Positions 1 through 15,400 of a DNA stretch of 64,000 bases are shown piece by piece. The translations under genes and the position numbers were made by a program. The DNA is from Sipunculus nudus (Eukaryota; Annelida; Sipuncula; Golfingiida; Sipunculidae). Location of the stretch: positions 47,901,678-47,965,677 of the forward strand of contig CM049307.1 of assembly GCA_026874595.1 (NCBI GenBank). The letters run 5' to 3'. How positions within the stretch are numbered: the stretch's first letter is position 1; each line of letters opens with the position of its first letter. Under the pieces are notes generated by a model. That model searched no databases. It saw only the letters and a program-made list of their open reading frames with translations, and was not told the origin of the DNA.

Positions 1-366
1 TATTGTACAACTCATATTCTTTTGATACAAATTATAAAGGTCTTGATGTTTGTATTATTTATCTTATGAATATGACTGATTTACATATTGATTATAACCC
101 CTTTATGTGTAATACTATTTATCCTGTATGATTAAGCAGAATGTGGGACCATGAAGCTTCATGTGTAATTCAGTTAAGCTCAGCATCAAGGTTGATTTGG
201 AAAACCAATATTATTACCTGTGCTATGTGTGATATTTATTAAACCAAGCGGTAATAAATAAATTAAAATATTATTGTTATATCAATTAGAATAACAGTTT
301 TAAGATATTTCAGTGAAACATTTATACTTCTTTCATGAATTAATGTGTGTTATTGACTGTTTGCAG

Positions 367-432
367 GTGCCTTTTGGAGAAGGGAACAAGTCCAGGGTTC
401 CAGTACCCCTGGTGATACATATAGTTCAGGAA
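367..432 (+). CDS. SUN1/2: SUN cassette exon A1 (66 nt, phase 1-1)
   Basis: Acceptor ttgcag, donor gtaagt. Read in phase 1 it encodes AFWRREQVQGSSTPGDTYSSG. It is homologous to the exons at 5133 and 9501, with the same length and phase, so it can be included or skipped without a frameshift. It is the most diverged of the three A copies. Function of the peptide is unknown; it lies on the nucleoplasmic side of the membrane segment. Confidence 0.8.
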
Positions 433-3400
433 GTAAGTTTAATACCTACTAAAATACCTAATAAAAGTTACTCTTCAACAGTTATATTTCCGAACATGTG
501 CGTTTCTGTTTTACCTGATAATTTCTCAGTTTTTGCTAACTCGTATGTGGTATGGGTCATAATGGGAAGCACTGAAACTGTTTTCTGTTAATGAGTTTGA
601 GTTTATTTCTGATGAAAGGTTCTATCTCAACATTTATATTCCCAAACATGTGCGTTTTTGTTTTACCTGATAATTTCTCAATTTTTGCTAACACGTATGG
701 TATGGGTCATAATGGGAAGCACTGAACCAGTTTTCTGTTAATGAGTTTGAGTTTATTTGTGATGATTTTTTATGACCATTAATGACATCCTACAGAAATT
801 GCTGTGTGGGCATCTTTTAAAATATAATTATGATATAACAGATGCATTTCCTCCGCACACAGTAGGGGTGCCAAAATTTTATGCCCCCACCACAAAGTGG
901 CCGGGGCATATAGTTTTACCCATGTCCGTCATTCCGTCATTCCGAAATCAAACAGTTGTACGGACTTTTTTTCGCAATGCCTGCAGATATTGGCCTGATT
1001 TTTGGTGTGTGGGCAGATAATGACCAGTTACAGATCGAGTTCGTGTTTCGTCCCGATTGACCTACTTTTGACTGTTTTACGGCTCCTTAACTTAGAAAAT
1101 TTCATGGAAAATAGAAATTTTCATGACAAATACACATGTACGGACTTTTTTCTCAATGCCTGCAGATATTGGCCCGATTTTTGGTGTGTGAGCAGATATT
1201 GACCAGTTACAGATGGAGTTCGCGTTTCTTCCCGGTTGACCTATTTTTGACCGTTTTAGGGCTCTTGAACATAGAAAATTTCATGAAAAATATAAATGTT
1301 CATGACAAATACACATGTACGGATTTTTTTTCGCAATGCCTGCAGATATTGGCCCGATTTTTGGTGTGTGGGCAGATAATGACCAGTTATAGATCGAGTT
1401 CGCGTTTCTTCCCTGTTGACCTACTTTTGAACGATTTACGGCTCCTAAACTTAGAAAATTTCATGAAAAATAGAAATTGTCATGACAAATACACATGTAC
1501 AGACTTTTTTTTGCAATGCCTGCAGATATTGGCCTGATTTTTGGTGTGTGGGCAGATAATGACCAGTTACAGATTGAGTTATCGTTTCGTCCCGGTTGAC
1601 CTACTTTTGACCTTTTTACGGCTCCTAAACTTAGAAAATTTCATGAAAAATAGAAATTTTCATGACAAATACACATGTACAGACTTTTTTTCGCAATGCC
1701 TGCAGATATTGGCCTGATTTTTGGTGTGTGGGCAGATAATGACTAGTTACAGATCGAGTTTGCGTTTCATCCCAGTTGACCTATTTTTGACCATATGACA
1801 GAGATCCTGAACATAGAAAATTTCATGAAAGACAGAAATTTTTATGAAAAATGCACATGTATGGACTTTTTTTCGCACTGCCTGCAGATATTGGCCTGAT
1901 TTTTGGTGAGTGGGCAGAAAATTTTAAGAAATTTAACAAATGTTTCTAATTTGCCCCAGGCGGGGGCATTCGTGTCGTTCCGACACATCTAGTTTATTCC
2001 ATGATTTATCCAGTTTTGACAAGATTAATTAGTATTTTTTCACACTTGTTGTGATAAATAAAAAAATGTATTCAAATTGTTGTCCATCAGTTGACAGCAC
2101 ATTTACACAAATCAGTTTCTCCTGCACTAAGAATTACATATGATCACATTTTGAGATCACAATGACTGCCCCCAAAATAGTAACAGTCATTTTTCCTTGG
2201 ATTCAGTGTAGCTGCCAGTTTTGAATAGTGGTGATGACTGCTGCTGGTATAGAGCTACATGCTGAGCCTTTGACTGTACACATACTTTTCAAACTTGAAT
2301 GGCACTCAGAGCACGTACCTCCACCAAGGCAAAACAGTCCCACTAGATCTGCCTTTTTATCAGGATTAGCTCCAAGAATTGGGTCTTCTGTAGCCTGTGT
2401 CTGACCCCTACCACAAAATTTTGTAGAAATTGGTTGAGTGGTTTTGCATAATCCTTCTAAAAGACAAACCAAGAGACATGAGTGAAAACATTACCTTCTT
2501 GGTGGGGGTAACTGCTACTCCATATAAACATTATAATTGATTCAACTGTCAAGTGAATATTATACTCTGATCTAACACCCTGGTCCACCTTATTTTTAGT
2601 GATATTTCTTTCAAATTTATTTTGTTTGCTGCAAAACATAAGCTTTTATCAAAGGAGGCAGTGTGGCGATTTATGAAGATTAAAATCAGTATGAAAGAAA
2701 AATATTTACTTTGCAATGGTGGGACGGTGTTGACCTGTCTAGAAAGAGCTGCAAAAACTATGGGGTCTTAGCAAGTGGCAATGTCTGTTTATCAGTGTAA
2801 TGTGGATGGAATGTATATGTGACATAACGAAGTATGATGTACAAATACCACGGTGACGTCATCTTTATGAATTGTCAAATGTATATAGTGTAAGATTATC
2901 AGCTTAGGTTGTCACTGATATATTGCAGCACTACATCTGTTCAGTCATATTTATTTCTGAGTTAATCGTATGGAATCCATGCACAGGAGAGTATTATTTT
3001 GCTGTAAGATAATCAGCACGTTTGTCTGATTTACCTCTGAGGTAGATAAAGGTAAATTTGGTGTGTTATTTAAAAAATATTATGGAAATATATGTGGAAA
3101 TGGGTGATGGAATGGAGTATGATAAATAGCTATACAGAGGAATCAATATGTTGATTCAGGATAAAGTAATATGTGAACATCAGTATGTGTATATGATTAA
3201 TGTTATTAACTGTTAACCATTGTTTCTCAGGCCTGTGGGGTAGGCTGAAAGGTATGGGTGCGGCTATACTAAACAGTTGCTGGTGGCTGTTAAGTTCTGT
3301 AGCTACAGCTGCTGGTTCGGCTGTCAGATCTGTCACATCCTTTGGGCACACAATTATCACAGTTGTGACAGAAAAGTCATCAGCGTCATTCTCTGCTGTC

Positions 3401-6400
3401 ACTGGTTAGAACTTTGCTTTACATGCAAAGCATGATTTAAAAGATCTGTAATAAATGCTGCAGTAGTTAGATGTATGCCTAAATGCTAAGCTTGAATATA
3501 GAAATCCTAACCTAGATGCATTTAAAGATTGCCTTTATCATTGGTCCCTATTAAAGCAGTAAACATAGAAGTCATCTCATACAAGAATACCCACTTGAAA
3601 TGTCAATGTAGTATTATGCAGTATAAATCAAAAATGCCTGTATGATGTTATAGCTTTTTACTTGACCTGCAGTCCCTGAATACAAAAATCATTCCATCAG
3701 TGCTAACCAACGTGCTTGTTCTGACTATACTTTAAATGCAAAGCATGGCTACAGATATAATCACATGTTGGCCACTGTAGTAATGAGATACTAACCAAGA
3801 ATGCTTGTTTGAGTTGAGCTTTAATTGCAAAGCATGGGTTCAGAAATAATCACACACTTAGTGATGAGATCCAAGAATGCATTTACAATATAACGTGGGC
3901 CTTGTTTTAGGGGGGGGGGGGGGGCAGGAGCACATATCCCCTTCACTCTAAGGGATGGGAGACAAACTATCTTTTGTCCCTCTCAACTTTAGGGAATAAT
4001 ACACATGACATTGAATTTGCAAGATAATTTTGAAAATCATTTTATAATTTTGTCATATTTTTCACAAAAATCTTTCAGTTATGCATGTCACATTAAAAAA
4101 ATTATAGGGTTTTGCATGTATCAAGGGGGGGGGGGTTGTTTAGAGATTTTGATAGGTTGTCCGAATTCCAGGGGGGAGGTTGCTTCTGTGGGTCCTCCTT
4201 TAAATTTTCCCCTCACATTTTCTCAGCAAATCAGGCCTATGCAATATGGCAGTACTTAGCATGCAATCTGTGAATGCAGTAATCATCTCATATTTATTTG
4301 CCAAATGTCCAATTATGATGCTTTATTACTAGAGAATTCCTGAATGATAATGATAATGATATTCAAATCAGGATTGCACAAATCACTTGTTAATTGTCAA
4401 GATGGTGAGATACTAACCAATCATGTTTGCAAGCTAACAACCCTTTCATGGCTTTATGTACAATATTGTAATTTGATAAATGTTTACTTAATAATAGGGT
4501 AGGAACAGATACAAAACCATATTTAATGACTGTGTAATTGACAATAGGATCAGAACAAATGCAAAGCTACATGTGAGCTGGCAACAAAAGTGACATGTTC
4601 TTGTAATAATGTTACAGCTACCATTGTATCATTTGGTATGTTTTCCATTAACAGTATTTGATATTTTGATGTGTCTGTGTGCATTCATGATTATTTGTCA
4701 TAAAAGCTGATAAAAGAATTTGTTACATATTCTGCCAGATTCATTTCTTATAGATACAAAACGTATCAACAGATTCCATACAGTTTCCTGTATGTGCCAT
4801 CCTAACAGGTTCCATACAGATTCCTGTTTGGGCTATGGCCAGCATAAATTGATGTCAGATAAAGCCTATATTATTTTATGTCTTAATAGGCATATAATAA
4901 AAACTTGTACTGTGATGTCCATTGTTTGTGTCTTTAGTGACAGTAATGTCTGTGTAAATGTGATATCCTTTGATATCATAATTTATTAAATGATGACTTG
5001 ACACATCAGCATTACAGTATAGGTTTACTGGCACCTGTGAGTAATGTATTGCTGTTTACTAATGGTTTAATAAATGTTGTCTTTTAGTGGGATAAAAATA
5101 TCCTGTTAACATGAAATCATTTGAATTAACAGGGGCCTTTTGGGGTAGGGAACAAGTCCAAGATGGCAGTGCTCTTGCTGGAAGGGAAACCACAGGAGGT
5201 AAGTCTAAATACTTTATTGTTTAGCATGCCTGCAAGTTGTTGCCATTATTTATGTGTTTTGTTGTTAGTTCTGTTGATTGTGCCATCTATAATTGCCATG
5301 TTTTAATAATATAAGAATACTGAAATAAAGTCACAGGAGATGTAATAGATTATGTCATTACACCTTGGCTCAGTGGATAAAGAAAAGTTATTATAATCAA
5401 AATAAAGACTACAAATTTACTTCATATTTTTCACAGACCAACTTCTCTGCATGACCATTTCCATGTCTGATCACAGTTTGATATCTTGATAAAATATGTT
5501 CAGAATTAGCAGTCACTTGTATGTGGTTATATTATTTCAGACTATTTTATGCTCTTGCAAGATTTTGCAGATACTTGCAAAGCGTTCCTCTTATTTCTCA
5601 CATATAAAATCCTCAGCTGCAGCACTGTATGATCATTGTGGATACTACTTTAATGTCAAGTTCTATAGTTTACATGTTAAATACTATGTCGGTGTGAATA
5701 ATACCTACAATGTGCACAGTGAAGGTCATATGTCTTCCATATAAATAACTGGTTATTTGGAAGTAGCTGCATGTGTGGAATCAGCATACATTAAAGTGAT
5801 CATTTACACATTCAAGGTACATCAGCTATTAACCATTGTTTCTCAGGGCTGTGGTGTAAGCTGAAAGGTATGGGTGTGGCTGTACTAAAAAGTTGCTTGT
5901 GGCTGTTCAGCTCTGTAACATCAGTTGCCGGTTCTGCAGTCAGATCTGTGACATCCTTTGGTCAGACAGTTCTCAAAGTGCTGACTGATGGTTCAACGAA
6001 AACATTCACTGCTGTCACTGGTTAGAAAATCGCTTTACATGCAAAGCATGATCAAAAAGAGCTTTATATAATAGTCACAGAAGTACTTAGTTGTTTGCTT
6101 CAAATGCAGAGGATGTATAATAGAAATCCTCACTTGTCTCTTGTTCTAGGCTTGAATGTAGAACTGATAACTTAGATTTTATTTAAAGAATGCCATTATC
6201 ATTACTTGCCTCCTACTTCACTATTAGCTGTAATGGTAGTATCATCTCTCGCAGGTTATATATATATATATATATATAGGAGTAGTGATGGGAGTCAGTT
6301 CCTTTTTCATAATCAATCATTGGTTTGGGCAAACCGATCGATGATCGATTATTAATCGGTTCAGACAAATATAAAGAAATGTGCAATTATCTGTGAAACC

Positions 6401-9400
6401 GTACTCTCTTAACCCAGCCCGCATGTCTTTGTAATTCTACCTTACGAAAAGATGTTTATGCCTTTTTTATATTTTCCTTTTATCACTAAGATATGCTATT
6501 CAAAGTTTCATTTTAATTAATTATAGTTATCAATTAAACCCCAATCCAGGACATCTACTTGCTGGCCCTCATGAACACTCCCACGTATCATTTTAACTTA
6601 ACTATCAGGACTTTCATTTTATAGCAATTATGATGACTGCCAACATGTATACTGGTTTCACAGGCCTGCCAGAAAAATTACAGGCCCATATAATTTTTGG
6701 TACAAATTAAAAAATAAGTAATTGAAAGCTAAAAATATAATTACTCATGCGGCAGCGGCACCTGACATCAGTAGAGGAGATTATTTCTAAGAGAATCTTG
6801 CAAAATTGGCATAGACCTGGAGCAGTATGGAGCATTTTAACTCCATACCGCCCATATTTTGCAATGAATATCTCATTAGAAAACTCTCCGCTAATTCTGC
6901 AGCTCCCTGCCAGTTCACATAGGTTTAATAAGTCCTCCGTTCTCTCATCAACTGTGTCATACTCAGTTATATACGGAGGTTATTTGGGAACACAAACTCA
7001 TTATGAAGCATGGAATGTTGTAAAAAACGGAAGAGTAATTTTTGTCTATAACTTAAAGACATTATGGTAAAAACAATCATGAGTATGATGTAATCGATAG
7101 TTGCCTTTCGTAATCGAGCGCTTGAAAGTTGCAGCTAACCGACTGACTTTCGAAAAAACTCGATGATCGGCCCACCACTATATAAAAGTAATAATTAAAT
7201 CAGTCTCATCAGTGATGGTATACTGAACCAGAATGCCTTAATTGTTTGATATCACCTTGTTACTTGTACTAACAGTAATTGCAAAAATCCTTTCATAGAT
7301 ACCATTAAAATACTCACATTACTTGTTAGTGCAGTGATTCAAAGCAGATCATAAAAAAATAGAAATCAGCAATTCTTTTAGTGGTGATAAGATGCTACCT
7401 ACTTAGGTGGAGGTGATGGCCTATATTCTTTCAGTGAGCACCATCTTTATCTGAGCTTTGTATATCTGCATAATTCTATCTTGTTTTGAACTGCTTGAGA
7501 AACCAGTAGCACTCACTTCCTGTTGTTTATAACACTTAACATACCCTTACCACAACCTCCCCCCCCCCCCCTCCCAGCCTTGTTTGTGAGTTAGACATGG
7601 CTGAACCCTGTGGGGCACAGCCATCCCTTCAAGCCTGCAGAGGGCTCACAATGGGTGGGCACTTATTGAAAAATCTCACTGATCCTCGGCTGAGATTTGA
7701 ATTCCCTATCTCCCAGCTTTGAGTCCTGTGGTCTACCCCTAGTCCACAGAGGCTAGTTGTATATTTAGTCTTTGATGGAGCTTTGCTACACATGTGCATG
7801 CAAGCCATGAATGCAAAAAAATATCACATAGATGCTAGTCTATTAACATATTTGAAATGCATTGTTGATAAAGAAAGCATGAGTGATATTTAAAGCAATA
7901 TGCAAATATCAAGAAAAAAAATAACTATTTTAGATGTTTTGGTAATTATATATTTGATAACCTTAAATGTTTGAAGCCTACTGTGATTTCTTGACTTTTT
8001 AAATTGTTTTGTTTACAAATATTTTGAGGAGCTGAGGATGAGGAGACATGTTTTAATGTTTTTGTACTTTCAAACAATTATATTGTTTGTTTAATTTTCA
8101 TGTTTCAAATTCAGAAATGTGAGCATGTGTCAGTGGTAACTCTGAAACTAGAGACCCATGAGTCTTAAAGCTCAGCTTAAATCTCAAGTCAGCAATAGTG
8201 AAAATGATATCAGCAACAAACTTCAGGTCTAGATTGCTACCATGCTTATATGTACCATGTACAGGTATAAATTTACCTGCAAATGACCAGGCAAATGGAA
8301 ATTATTGTTCAAATCAATTTTATTTTCAATTTTAGAAAATTTGAGGTAGGAAAGTGCATAAGTCAAAAATGAAAGTGTGGCCTTATATTGAGAGGGCTTT
8401 TAAGGAAATAGTGCACTGATAAATTGGCAATTAATGATACATTGGAAAGTGAAGTATTGCATTCTAATTCACATACATGTTATCATAAAATTTGGTACTG
8501 TGCCTGTGACAGATAATGTTATTGAATTTTTAAATGTACACTCTTTCTGTTGACATCTATTCTTCATGTGATATAAATTACCATGACTTATGATCAAAAG
8601 AGGCCACATGATTATGTCTTTTGGCAGATATTGAATGGGCAAGGTTTACATGTTGTAAGAGCAATAGCACCTTGTCATTTTCATGTGATGAACAAGATAA
8701 ATTCACAGATGAAAGGTTGGCAGATATAAAAGGATTATCTGTATCTGCAGCTCCATTTGTACTGTCAGGCACATTGCCTTTGTCTGCTATGCTAACCTGT
8801 GATGTGCTAGTTATATATGTTAGTAACCAGTTTGTTTGGTAATGCCTTTCCATTTGCCTAATGATATCATTTCATCCCAAGTCACCACTTGGGCAGAGGG
8901 ACGATATGACAGAGGGACGATAGGACTGCCTGAAGGCCAATAGGAAGGCAGTACCCAACAGTCCAGTTCACAATATTTTTATTAGCCATCCATGTCATCG
9001 ACAGAATCAATTGTGTATGGCTGCAATTTTTATGTTGTACTCAAGTGAAACCGTCTAACAAGGGACACACATCAGCTCCTTCACACAACCAGCTGGGTCC
9101 TAGAATTTTGTCAATTTCATTTTGTGGTGTTGCATCACATAGCACAGTGACATCACAACTTGTGATGCTTGTCAGTTTCATTCCACTGTTCCCAAGGCTT
9201 AGTATCATTGAGCACAGGACTGCCTGGTTTATATTTTCTGTATTGACAAGCAGCAATATGAATTTGGAATGTTGTATTGCATAAGCCAGGGGACCCTGTA
9301 TCCAGTTTATAACATGTGGCAGATTTATAATATTTAATAAGTGATTACTTGATGCTTTCACCATGCAGTGGTGAAGGCTTTACTGGCAGTTGTAGCAATG

Positions 9401-12400
9401 AATAAGCACCTTGAGAAAGAAGTGCTCCATGTTTTATCTCAGTGTAGGGGGAAATGACCCTTATTATATAAAAATATATTGAAATCATTGGTATTTACAG
9501 GAGCCTTTTGGGGAAGGGAACAAGTCCAAGGTGGCAGTGCTCTTGCTGGGAATGGAACGGCTGGATGTAAGTGTAAATACATTGCAGTTTAGCTTGTCTG
9601 CAAGTTGTTGGCATGGTTTAACATTCATATTATTTTTATTTTGGGCTACTCATTATTGCCATGTTCAAAATATGATTTTGTTCTCATTTTGGCCTCGCTG
9701 TAACATATGCACTTTGGAACCAAATTAAGACTTTTTGACTTTTGACTTTGTCTAAAGTAAATATATAAAATGATACCAATATATTATGTCACCTTGAAAA
9801 CTTCTAAGTAGGTGGGCTTGTGATTCTTTCATAATTGTCATGGATGTGTTGAAATGCAGGTAATGCAGGCTTTAAAATCTCTTCTTGTAGATGCAAGTTT
9901 TCAGCTTTGACTGAATGGATTGTCTTTCCATTTTGCTGAGATATTGGCCTAAGATACTTAACTCTGTCATACAAGCTTAATGGAGCAAGTTTAGGTACAT
10001 TGATAAATGGCAGTGATTGTTTTGTTTGCTTGAACATTACAGATGAATTATGTTCACTAGCATTATGAAGTTATTGGTTAAATATATGCAGTCTCAGCTA
10101 TTGGCCTGAGATACTTAACTCTGTCATACAAGCTTGGTGGAGCTAGTTTGGGACCTTGTTTAATACTAGTGATTGTTCTGTTTGCTTGAATTTAATAGAG
10201 TAATTTTCACAAGCATACTGCTGTTTTGTTTTAATAAATGAAGTCTTGGATTTTGAATATACATTATCATATATCCATAAATAGATCCTATGTAAGTTTA
10301 CTAACATGTGATTCCCTCATATTTTAATTGGTGTGCTTTATCTCGTTCTAGTCCTGCCTTCCATAGTAAGTTTGGGTGCTGCTGGAGGCAGACTCTATCG
10401 TCTGATATCCAGATCTGTTGTGCTGGACACATGGTTACTGTACAGGTAAGGACAGTTATATGGTTCATATCAAATTATCTTTCATGTTGCCATAACCTTT
10501 TAAATCAGTTTAATTTCAGTCAAATTTTCAACATTTTGACATCAAACCCCTTAAAATTTTAAGTATAGATCAAGTATTGAATTTTTTATCATCTTCCAGT
10601 TGGGCTATGGACTAAAATAAGGCCTTTTTAGCCCTCAGCCATTAGGCTGATGGGCTATTGTCGTCACCTAAGCTGTCCGTCCGTCCGGCGTCTGTTAACT
10701 TTTACCTTGTGAGCGGGATATCTGGAAAAGGATTCACCGTCAGAATTTTATTTCCTCGGTAAAGATGTATATCGACAAAATCTCGGTCAAGTTCGAAGAT
10801 GGGTGACCTTGATCTATTTTTCTACATTTTAGAGCTGATTATAGAAAAACACTTAGATGCTTATTACTCAGGAACCTTTTGCTGGATTTTCACAAAACTT
10901 ACTATGATTATTGGGACTGATAGTCTGTACCTGCTACACAAGTTTGGTGGCACCACCTACAATTTCTGATTTTTAATGAATTTTAATTGGATTTTTCAAC
11001 TTTGGGCTTGTGAGCGGGATATCTCTAAAACAATTCACCGTAGGAATTTTATTTTTTTTGGTGAAGATGTATATTGACAAAATCTTGGTCAAGTTCGAAG
11101 ATGGGTGACCTTGACCTACTTTTCAAGGTCACAGAGCTTATAATAGAATAAAACTTAGAAGCTTATTTTTCAGGAAGCATTTGGTGGATTGTTATAAATC
11201 ATGGTACAAACCTCTCCATTTTAAATTTATAACTGAGACATGTACAGATATACATCCATGTGAGAACAGATATTTAGTACTTGTTACTGTTACCACCTTT
11301 AAACATTGTTCTTTTGGCTGAGGGCTTTTGTCAGCTTCTGCTGATATTCTAGTTATACACCTGTCTTGGACAGCACTCATTATGGTATACCTATGGTCTG
11401 TCTATCCATTAATTTTAGATATCACTGCAGTAACTTACCAGGGCTTTAATGGATTTTAACAAACTTACTATAACTACTTATCACTAGACAAATATATTAT
11501 CTCACCCAAGTTTGATTAAAGACACAGGTCACCAGGCTATTTCTTGGTGTTGCCCAACAATGTACCAGGAATACGATGGATTTTAATGAAACTCAACAGA
11601 TATAAATAACCTATACATAGTATCTCACCCAAGTTTGAATCCTGGCAAGATCCATTCACATTTAATGAGGACAGAGGTGACCAGACTTAAGTGGCGTTGT
11701 GATGACGTGCCAGAAATCTAATGGATTATCATGAAACTTAGTATAAATATTCACCAATAGGGTTTCTCATCTGAATTTAATTCTCAAACAAAACCTATAC
11801 ATACTGTGGAAGTGGTTTTGTTAACGGGGTTTTAATTTTCACGCTTTTAGCTGGAGCTAGATTTGTGCTAAATAAGAACATGCGTAAATTTGATGCAATC
11901 ATTCAGAAGATTACAGCGTTTTCGCCTGACACACAATCATGTGGGCCTGGTAATCCCTCCATGCATGGTCTCTTAAGTTTAGGCCTCTTCAACCAGATCG
12001 TTAGAGTAGTCATGTTGTCATAAGAGTTCATAGCGATTTCTCAAGAAAGACCCCTCTCATTTATAGTGATTAGTAGAAACAACTGTGAAACAATAAGTAG
12101 TCTTTTAAGACACCCCTAACCCTTCCCATAGCTTTGAAGTAAGACTGAGCTAGGAGTGACGAGCGGCTGTTGTCTGTTCTGTTTGTTGTTCAGACATAGT
12201 TGGCTGTTTCTGATTAGTATAATAAAACAGCGTAGCTGGTAGCAGTACCATTGTATCATCAAACGTGATTAGTCCTGATTAATTACGTATTGTTCACATC
12301 TTGCGTTCTCAGTACTCACCCAGTTGACCGTGGCATGTAAGCGGTCACCCAAAGGTTGTTTGGTGGAATGTAGGTTACATCACAAACCTGGCTTTTGTAA

Positions 12401-15400
12401 ATATTTTAATAATTTGATATACAGTTTATTTCCTTAGATACAGATTTGCGTGGAAATTCGAACTGCGCTAATGCTATAAAATGAAAAATGCGTGAAAATT
12501 CAAACACGCCAAATTAACCACTTCCACATTGTTCATTTAGGTCAGAGGTCACTGGACTTACGACAGACATATTAAGCAACCTTGCGGTGCTCATGTTTAC
12601 TTATATATGACTTGCTTGGAAAGGGAATAATTCCATCTTAGAAGAAGAGGATGATGACTTCCTTCTGTTGATGTCTTGGTGTTATATTACAGAGTGCATG
12701 AAGCAAGAAGAAGAAGCATATGTTGTTGTCTCCTGCCACTGATATTGTTACTGCCCATTCTACTCTTTCCAGGTCAGTCCTTCTCTTATATGTATATGCA
12801 ATGTAGGGCATAGGGCCAGATTGTTCCAATTATAAAACTTACAATTATACAAATACATACAGCCATACACATACTTGCTCTGACATAATTACACTTTAAA
12901 CACATTTTGTTCATACTTTAGAAAACCTGTTCATGATAGACTTTAACAAATGTGCAGCAGCTGTTTAGTTTATGTTCTTTTTATAGGCTTTAACTGTGTT
13001 CACAAGAAAATGATTGATACATTTCCATTCTGGTCATGTATGTCATTAGCTTACAATGTTATTTTACTGTACAGGGAGCCACTACTTATACCAGGCCACA
13101 CAATCAGCGGCAGCAGGAGGACTGTTGGGGCTCAGCTCAAGTGCAGTGGAAGAAAAACCAGTGGTCCCTGTAAGTAATGTTCCCCTATTCAGTGTGACAG
13201 CTCTGCTTCATTAATCATTCATTCCACACTTCACACAGCCTCTTGTTTGTAAAAAACTCAGCTGACATATTTGACTGCCTTCCCAGAAACAGACTTAACT
13301 ATAATACCGTATAAGCACTGCTGATACACAACAGACATCACATATCCACAAGTATAAGTCCACTGGTTCAAGTAGAGCAAGTTGACACAAGGTGCCACTC
13401 AGCATAAACATGCTTCTTTCATATACTTGTGCTTTATAAGTGAATAACATTATTATTATTATTTTAACATGTGCAAGCTCACATACTGCTTACATTATTA
13501 AAATGCTGTATTTAAATTAGGCTGCAGTCCCACCAGTGATATTGGTGAACAACCAGTCTGAAGTGCTGCCACAACAGCTGCAGCAGCTGTGGTTACTACT
13601 ACAGCAGCAGCAGGAACAGCTGCAGCTGAAGACCAGCTGCCCGACCCCGCTGACCAGAGAGCAGGTGGAGGCCATCATCCGAGGCATCATGACATCAGAG
13701 GTGTCAGCACTGAGGCGAGATGTCGAAACAGAGGCAACTAGGGACAGAGAGATGCAAGTGTGTACTAAAATTGTAATCATAGACAAATGGTTTACCAGCT
13801 CTGTCATTTACAAATTAGTTTTAATTTCTGTACCAGTGCATGAGTAATAATTTTTTATGCTATTTTTACAGTTAAAAAAAAATAATAAAAAAACAGACCG
13901 CCCACATTTTCTCGAAAAAAAATTGCCCAAGAAACATGTAATTAACTTTTTTTCGCCTAATGAAGCCTTTTGCTTAAATACTTTATTAAATTGTCACAGA
14001 CAAAAGCAGACCTTGGTGATTTTATAGGTTATATACAGTATTTTGTTTCAGCTTATTGCATCATTAACACATTTCAGAATCCATTTATTTAGATTCTCTG
14101 ACATGAAATGCCCTTACTTCTTAGATATTTACCTGTACTTTTAATCTGTGCTATGTAATGTCCGTACTGCCTTGTAATTGTTGTGTGTTCATCATTTGAA
14201 AAATGAGGATTTCTTATTTCCAGAATGAACAGTATGTCAGGCTTGGAACACAGATATCCACTGTTGAGCAGCAGTTGAAAATATTGAATGCAAAAGCAGA
14301 TGTAAGTTCACAAGACCCTAGATATATGTAAAACTGTATGACAAAACCCACTCTTCTCTCACTTTGAAATGTTTTATTGTACACAGTGCAGAAATGAAAT
14401 TTGTAAGATTCAGTTATTCCTTTAAAAAAATGTACATCTTCTCCAGATGCATGAATATTGAAATACTTGGATAATCAATATTAAATATATTAACCATGTA
14501 TATACTATGAAGATACCTGTGTGTGAATAACTTTTTTTTACTAATTCAAATGTCTTTATATTATAAATACACACATTTGCTTGAAATTAAATGATTGGCT
14601 AAAATGAATTTAAATTCACAAATAGAAGACTGGTATAGAAGTAATCATTTTTTGTGGTCTTTTATATTTTAGGATTTATCAGCTGAATTGGTTAAAGCTA
14701 AAGAAACCATGTCAAGGTAGGCATTTCTCAGATAATTGACCCCTGCTTCCATGAAACGAGGAATATTGATTTTGGTTTGTCTGTCTGTCCATCATGTGTT
14801 TGTTTCTGTGCGATAACTTTCCTAAATATTGTCCAATTTCATTCAAATTTAGGTCACTGGTTGCTCTCATGTATACCTTGGTTGGGATTGGTTTTGGAGT
14901 ATCTGTCTGAAAATTTATACTCACCAGCTCCAAAACAAACAAAAAATAAAATTTTGTTCCTATTTCGCAACCAAATTACAACATGTGGAGACATCTTCAG
15001 GGGACCATGAAAACAGTCACTATGACATGTTGAGACGTCTAAAAGCATTGATAAGGCAAGCATGAATGACAAAATGAGGCAGAAGTGAGGGACATAAATT
15101 CCACGAATGTGCTTGTTGTGTCCTTCCTTTTGCAGATGTGCTTTGCTAGTTTTTGATATTTTTCTTTTTCTTTTAAGGTGAGACTTTTTTTTTAAATTTC
15201 CATGAAGGAGATGTGGTCAGCCTGATCTAGTCTGCTGTTGGGGATATGAGGACTTTCCATTAAATGGTTGCCTGTGAATAATAAATATTATGAGGACGAG
15301 ATTCCCTTGAATCTCAACTCATCCTGCAGCTTTAGTTATATTATATGAATGCCCTAATTATAATGATTTCTAGTGGACTTAAATGCATTATTTAAAATTT

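Noticed and set aside
1136-1537. 133-codon + frame with repeated 'SQCLQILARFLVCGQIMTSY'
   Set aside because: Translation of the ~180-bp family-1 monomer. The same peptides recur in other frames at 1002, 47140, 47654 and 48192, with no start context or conserved domain.
8628-8795. Possible extra SUN cassette exon (acceptor ttttggcag, open in phase 1)
   Set aside because: The frame is open and the entry phase fits. But there is no good donor in the right phase, no similarity to A or B exons, and the opposite strand is equally open. Worth an RNA check only.
13517-13807. 96-codon - frame with Cys/Ser runs
   Set aside because: Antisense shadow of the CAG-rich SUN exon at 13521.
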